Source of the DNA: Streptomyces sp. NBC_00557 | GTDB lineage: Bacteria > Actinomycetota > Actinomycetes > Streptomycetales > Streptomycetaceae | NCBI RefSeq assembly: GCF_036345995.1 | Contig: NZ_CP107796.1 | Coordinates: 4,836,001 to 4,900,000 of the forward strand | Direction of reading: 5' to 3' | DNA: 64,000 nucleotides | Part shown: positions 61,498 to 64,000 of the stretch, in pieces | Position numbering within the stretch: position 1 is the stretch's first letter | How the letters are laid out: each line of letters starts with the position of its first letter | Program-made: the position numbers and the translations under genes | Notes under the pieces: generated by a model | The model's database searches: none | Seen by the model: only the letters and a program-made list of their open reading frames with translations | What the model was told of the DNA's origin: nothing

Positions 61498-61688
61498 TGA
61501 ACACGCAAGGCCGTGGGCGGGGGAACGGCGTCGGCCCCTCGGACCGATCAGTGAGGCGCCGTCAGCACGGAGCGGACTCAGGCATGTCGCTCACCCCCTC
61601 GGCGAACGCGCCGAACCGGCACGCCGGAAGCCGGCGGCCGACGACGTCATACGGGCCCTGTGACGTACGGGCTTCCTTCTGCGTCTAA
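61498..61688 (+). CDS. Possible small protein of unknown function
   Basis: 63 codons from an ATG with GGAGGACGAGG upstream. Sequence is basic and disordered (MNTQGRGRGNG, DRSVRRRQHG, HAGSRRPTTSYGP). It has a good ribosome site but no recognisable domain, and could be an upstream leader or fragment of the start of a larger gene. I rate it as only possible. The 180 bases that follow hold no gene. Confidence 0.35.
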
Positions 61689-61866
61689 CTGAACGCGGAA
61701 GCACGGCGGGCCCCGGCGCGGACCGGGGCCGGCCCCGCGCTCCGGCCGGCGCCCGGTCACCGCGGCACGGCCTGCAGACAACGACAAGGCGCGTACGCCT
61801 CCTCACCGGCGGCGGGGTGCGCAACAAAGCCGCGGTGTAAGGGTGCCGAGGGCGGGAAGGCAGGAG

Positions 61867-63495
61867 ATGGCACGCAGCAGCGTGGACCAGGAGGGGGCGG
61901 TGCCGCGTGCTCGGCGCGCCGGCGGACTCGTTGCGGAGAGCGAGCCCCGGGGCGGGCGGGACGACCGCGGGCGGGGCGGCGGCGGTCGCAGACGCCGCAC
62001 GGAGCCGGAGCCGCCGAAGCCCAAGCGCCGGATACTGCGCTGGTCGGCGCTGACCCTGGCGGTCGTCATACTCGGCACCGCCGGGGCGGGTTACCTGTAC
62101 TACGAGCACCTCAATGCCAACATCCAGAAGGACAAGCTGAACCTCGGCGACTCGGACGTACCGAAGGCGACTCCGAACGCCGCCGGCCAGACACCGCTGA
62201 ACGTGCTGCTGATCGGCTCGGACAGCCGGAACAGCGCGAAGGACCTCGCCCTCGGCGGAGCCAAGCAGGAGGTGGGCCGCGCCGGGCTCGCGGACGTGCA
62301 GATGCTGGTGCACGTGTCGGCCGACCGCAGCAACATGTCCGTCGTCAGCCTGCCCCGCGACACGATGATCCCGATCCCCAAGTGCACCGACCCGCACAGC
62401 GGCCAGGTCTACCCGGCACTCTCCCTGGCCATGGCGAACGAGTCGCTGGCCCGCGGCGGCCCCGGCTGCACGGTCGCCACCTGGCAGAAGCTCACCAAGA
62501 TCCACATCGACCACTTCATGATGGTCGACTTCTCCGGCGTGGTGGACATGGCGGACGCCATCGGCGGCGTCCCCGTCTGCGTCAGGCAGAACGTCTGGTC
62601 GCACACCCCCGACGGGCACGGCTCGGGCCTGAAACTGAAGGCGGGGACGACGTACGTCAAGGGCCAGCAGGCCCTGCAGTGGCTGCGTACCCGCTACGGC
62701 TTCGAGGACGGCACCGACCTCGGCCGTACCCACGCCCAGCACATGTACATGAGCGCGATGGTGCGCCAGTTGCGGAAGAACGCGACGCTGACCAACCCCG
62801 GTGCGATGCGCAGCCTGGCGGAGACGGCGACGAAGGCCCTGAAGGTCGACGAGGGCCTGGGGACGATCGCGAAGCTCTACGACCTGTCCGAGGAGTTCAA
62901 GAAGGTCCCCACCAAGCGGATCACGCTGACGACGCTGCCGACCGTGCAGTGGACGCAGGACCACAACCGGCTCGTGCCCGCGCCCGGGGACGCCGACCAG
63001 CTCGTCTCCATGGTCCGCGACGACACGCCGCTGGACGGACGCGGCGCGAAGCACAAGACCGAGGAGAAGGCGAAGACCCCCGCGGACCCGGACGACAGGA
63101 TCGCGGTGCAGGTGCGCAACGGCACCGCCGGGGACGGACAGCCTCCGGCGCAGCAGCGGGCGAGCGGGGTCGTCCAGGTGCTCCGGGGCAAGGGGTTCAC
63201 CGAGGCAGCGGCGGACACCACGGCGGCGTCGGAGACCAGGACCACCGTCCTGTTTCCCAGCGCGGACCTGGAAGGCGACGCCCAGGCGGTGGCCAAGGCG
63301 CTCGGGATCCCGCTGAAGCAGGTGCGCAAGTCGACCGACGTCTCCGGTGTCACGCTGATCGTGGGCTCCGACTGGCGCACCGGCACCGCGTACAAGCCGC
63401 CCGCCGAGCCGACGAAGGCGCCCTCCTCGTCGGCCGCGCTCAACGGCGACAAGAAGGACGCGTGCATGGAGGTCCAGAAGGGCTTCACCTGGTGA
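61867..63495 (+). CDS. LCP family protein 3, with LytR C-terminal domain
   Basis: 542 residues. A basic cytoplasmic start (PPKPKRRILRWS) leads to a helix (ALTLAVVILGTAGAGYLYY). LCP domain: NVLLIGSDSRNSAKDLALGGAKQEV, LADVQMLVHVSADRSNMSVVSLPRDTMIPIP, KIHIDHFMMVDFSGVVDMADAIGGVPVCVRQ, LQWLRTRYGFEDGTDLGRTHAQHMY. LytR_C-like end (IAVQVRNGTAGDG, GVVQVLRGKGFTEA, SGVTLIVGSDW). Several Cys are present in the LCP domain (KCTDP, GCTVA, VCVRQ) and could form a disulfide. ATG at 61867 six bases after GAAGG; GTG at 61843 is an alternative. Confidence 0.93.
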   Translation: MARSSVDQEGAVPRARRAGGLVAESEPRGGRDDRGRGGGGRRRRTEPEPPKPKRRILRWSALTLAVVILGTAGAGYLYYEHLNANIQKDKLNLGDSDVPKATPNAAGQTPLNVLLIGSDSRNSAKDLALGGAKQEVGRAGLADVQMLVHVSADRSNMSVVSLPRDTMIPIPKCTDPHSGQVYPALSLAMANESLARGGPGCTVATWQKLTKIHIDHFMMVDFSGVVDMADAIGGVPVCVRQNVWSHTPDGHGSGLKLKAGTTYVKGQQALQWLRTRYGFEDGTDLGRTHAQHMYMSAMVRQLRKNATLTNPGAMRSLAETATKALKVDEGLGTIAKLYDLSEEFKKVPTKRITLTTLPTVQWTQDHNRLVPAPGDADQLVSMVRDDTPLDGRGAKHKTEEKAKTPADPDDRIAVQVRNGTAGDGQPPAQQRASGVVQVLRGKGFTEAAADTTAASETRTTVLFPSADLEGDAQAVAKALGIPLKQVRKSTDVSGVTLIVGSDWRTGTAYKPPAEPTKAPSSSAALNGDKKDACMEVQKGFTW

Positions 63496-63518
63496 GCGGA
63501 GCGCGGTGACCGGGCCGT

Positions 63519-63570
63519 GCACACCATGAGGGCCGCGACTCCGCCGGGAGCCGCGGCCCTCATGGTGTGC
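63519..63570. terminator. Bidirectional terminator (19-bp perfect stem)
   Basis: GCACACCATGAGGGCCGCG (63519-63537), 14-base loop, exact complement 63552-63570. It separates the convergent LCP 3 and LCP 4 genes. It is one of the strongest hairpins in the window. Confidence 0.9.
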
Positions 63571-63643
63571 TACGCGGCGCCGCTCGGCCGCCGGGATCCA
63601 GGCCGGCCGCCGAACGGAGGCCCCGGCGCGTCAGACGGGTTGC

Positions 63644-64000
63644 CTACGAGGCGCACTTCACCTTGTCCGCCGTGGATTTCGCGACGTCCGGCGCCTTCGA
63701 CGGCGGAGTGAGCGAGACCCCGGCGCCCTTGAAGTCCTTGCCCAGGGTCAGCGTCATCGCGGGCAGCCCCTGGGAGTTGGTCACGCTCTTGCCGGGCTTC
63801 AGCGCCGAGCCGGGCAGGCCCATGAGATGGGCCAGCTCCCGTGCCTGCGCCGCCTGGTCGGGGGCGTACTCCAGCGTGGTCTTGCTCAGCTGCGCCGGCG
63901 CGTTGCCCGCGTTCTCCGACTTCAGCACGCCCTCCTGGTTCTGCAGCCAGTCGAGGGTCTCCTGCGCGCTGCCCGGCTGGGCGCCGCCGTTGAGGATCCG
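63644..64000 (-). CDS. LCP family protein 4, C-terminal end only
   Basis: 119 codons to the stop are in the window; the frame is open at the edge. The visible sequence (ILNGGAQPGSAQETLDWLQN, GVLKSENAGNAPAQLSKTTLEYAPDQ, AAQARELAHLMGLPGSALKPGK) is the LytR_C pattern found at the end of LCP proteins, and the gene follows three LCP genes. The end KVKCAS carries a lone Cys. I judge it an LCP gene from this domain and context; the main domain is not seen. Confidence 0.75.
   Translation of the reverse strand, partial: RILNGGAQPGSAQETLDWLQNQEGVLKSENAGNAPAQLSKTTLEYAPDQAAQARELAHLMGLPGSALKPGKSVTNSQGLPAMTLTLGKDFKGAGVSLTPPSKAPDVAKSTADKVKCAS

Overview
The window is about 72% GC, with GTG/TTG starts and strong GGAGG-type ribosome sites. 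It carries an intact bldA gene, the tRNA-Leu that reads the rare UUA codon. This is chromosomal DNA of a Streptomyces. Gene content and order resemble, from memory, the S. coelicolor core region around bldA, hutU, sigI and purEK. I see no insertion sequence, integrase, rRNA or CRISPR array.

Layout. 1-3.3 kb: MacB/LolCDE-type ABC exporter, with bldA beside it (3743-3826). 4.0-5.9 kb: two convergent surface-protein genes; the second is proline/threonine repeat-rich and carries a TTA codon. 6.1-10.4 kb: a compact locus of an XRE-type regulator, two near-identical 71/72-residue peptides, a membrane metalloprotease (M50, HEFGH) with an N-terminal PqqD-like recognition domain, and a secreted cysteine-containing protein. 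It looks like an uncharacterised peptide maturation system. 10.6-18.5 kb: housekeeping genes (pobA, BI-1 protein, thiolase, a TTA-containing SGNH hydrolase, cystathionine beta-synthase). 18.9-20.3 kb: a decay zone with an SDR remnant, a gene broken at a C8 run, and an internally deleted NCS1 transporter. 20.3-26.1 kb: an OpuC-type quaternary-amine ABC transporter diverging from a histidine-ammonia-lyase-like protein without the MIO triad and an RpiR regulator; the set may handle a histidine betaine. 26.2-28.9 kb: three roadblock/LC7 proteins and a DUF4388-like protein. 29.1-36.1 kb: a PLP decarboxylase, then the histidine-utilisation operon hutU/M20 amidohydrolase/hutF/hutI. 36.1-40.7 kb: an unusual sigma-like/zinc-finger/lectin membrane protein and a SigI-type sigma factor with its antagonist and anti-sigma partners. 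41.2-50.3 kb: POT peptide transporter, two-component pair, GtrA protein, purK-purE, an M19 dipeptidase, and an old-yellow-enzyme gene with its MerR regulator. 50.5-53.0 kb: a degenerate M19 paralogue, two VOC proteins, and a CGNR regulator behind a cluster of GGTWAC boxes. 53.1-64 kb: UDP-glucose dehydrogenase, acyl-CoA dehydrogenase, a Cys/Met-rich copper-storage-like protein, a family 2 glycosyltransferase, a thioesterase and four LytR-CpsA-Psr (LCP) proteins, the last running off the window.

I read the genes by eye for TTA codons and found two in frame, so translation of two exported/enzyme proteins here should depend on bldA. The hut operon promoter and the lyase/transporter intergenic region share a TGTGAATAG half-site, which suggests, but does not prove, common control. 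Functional calls are by motif and family recognition without database searches.
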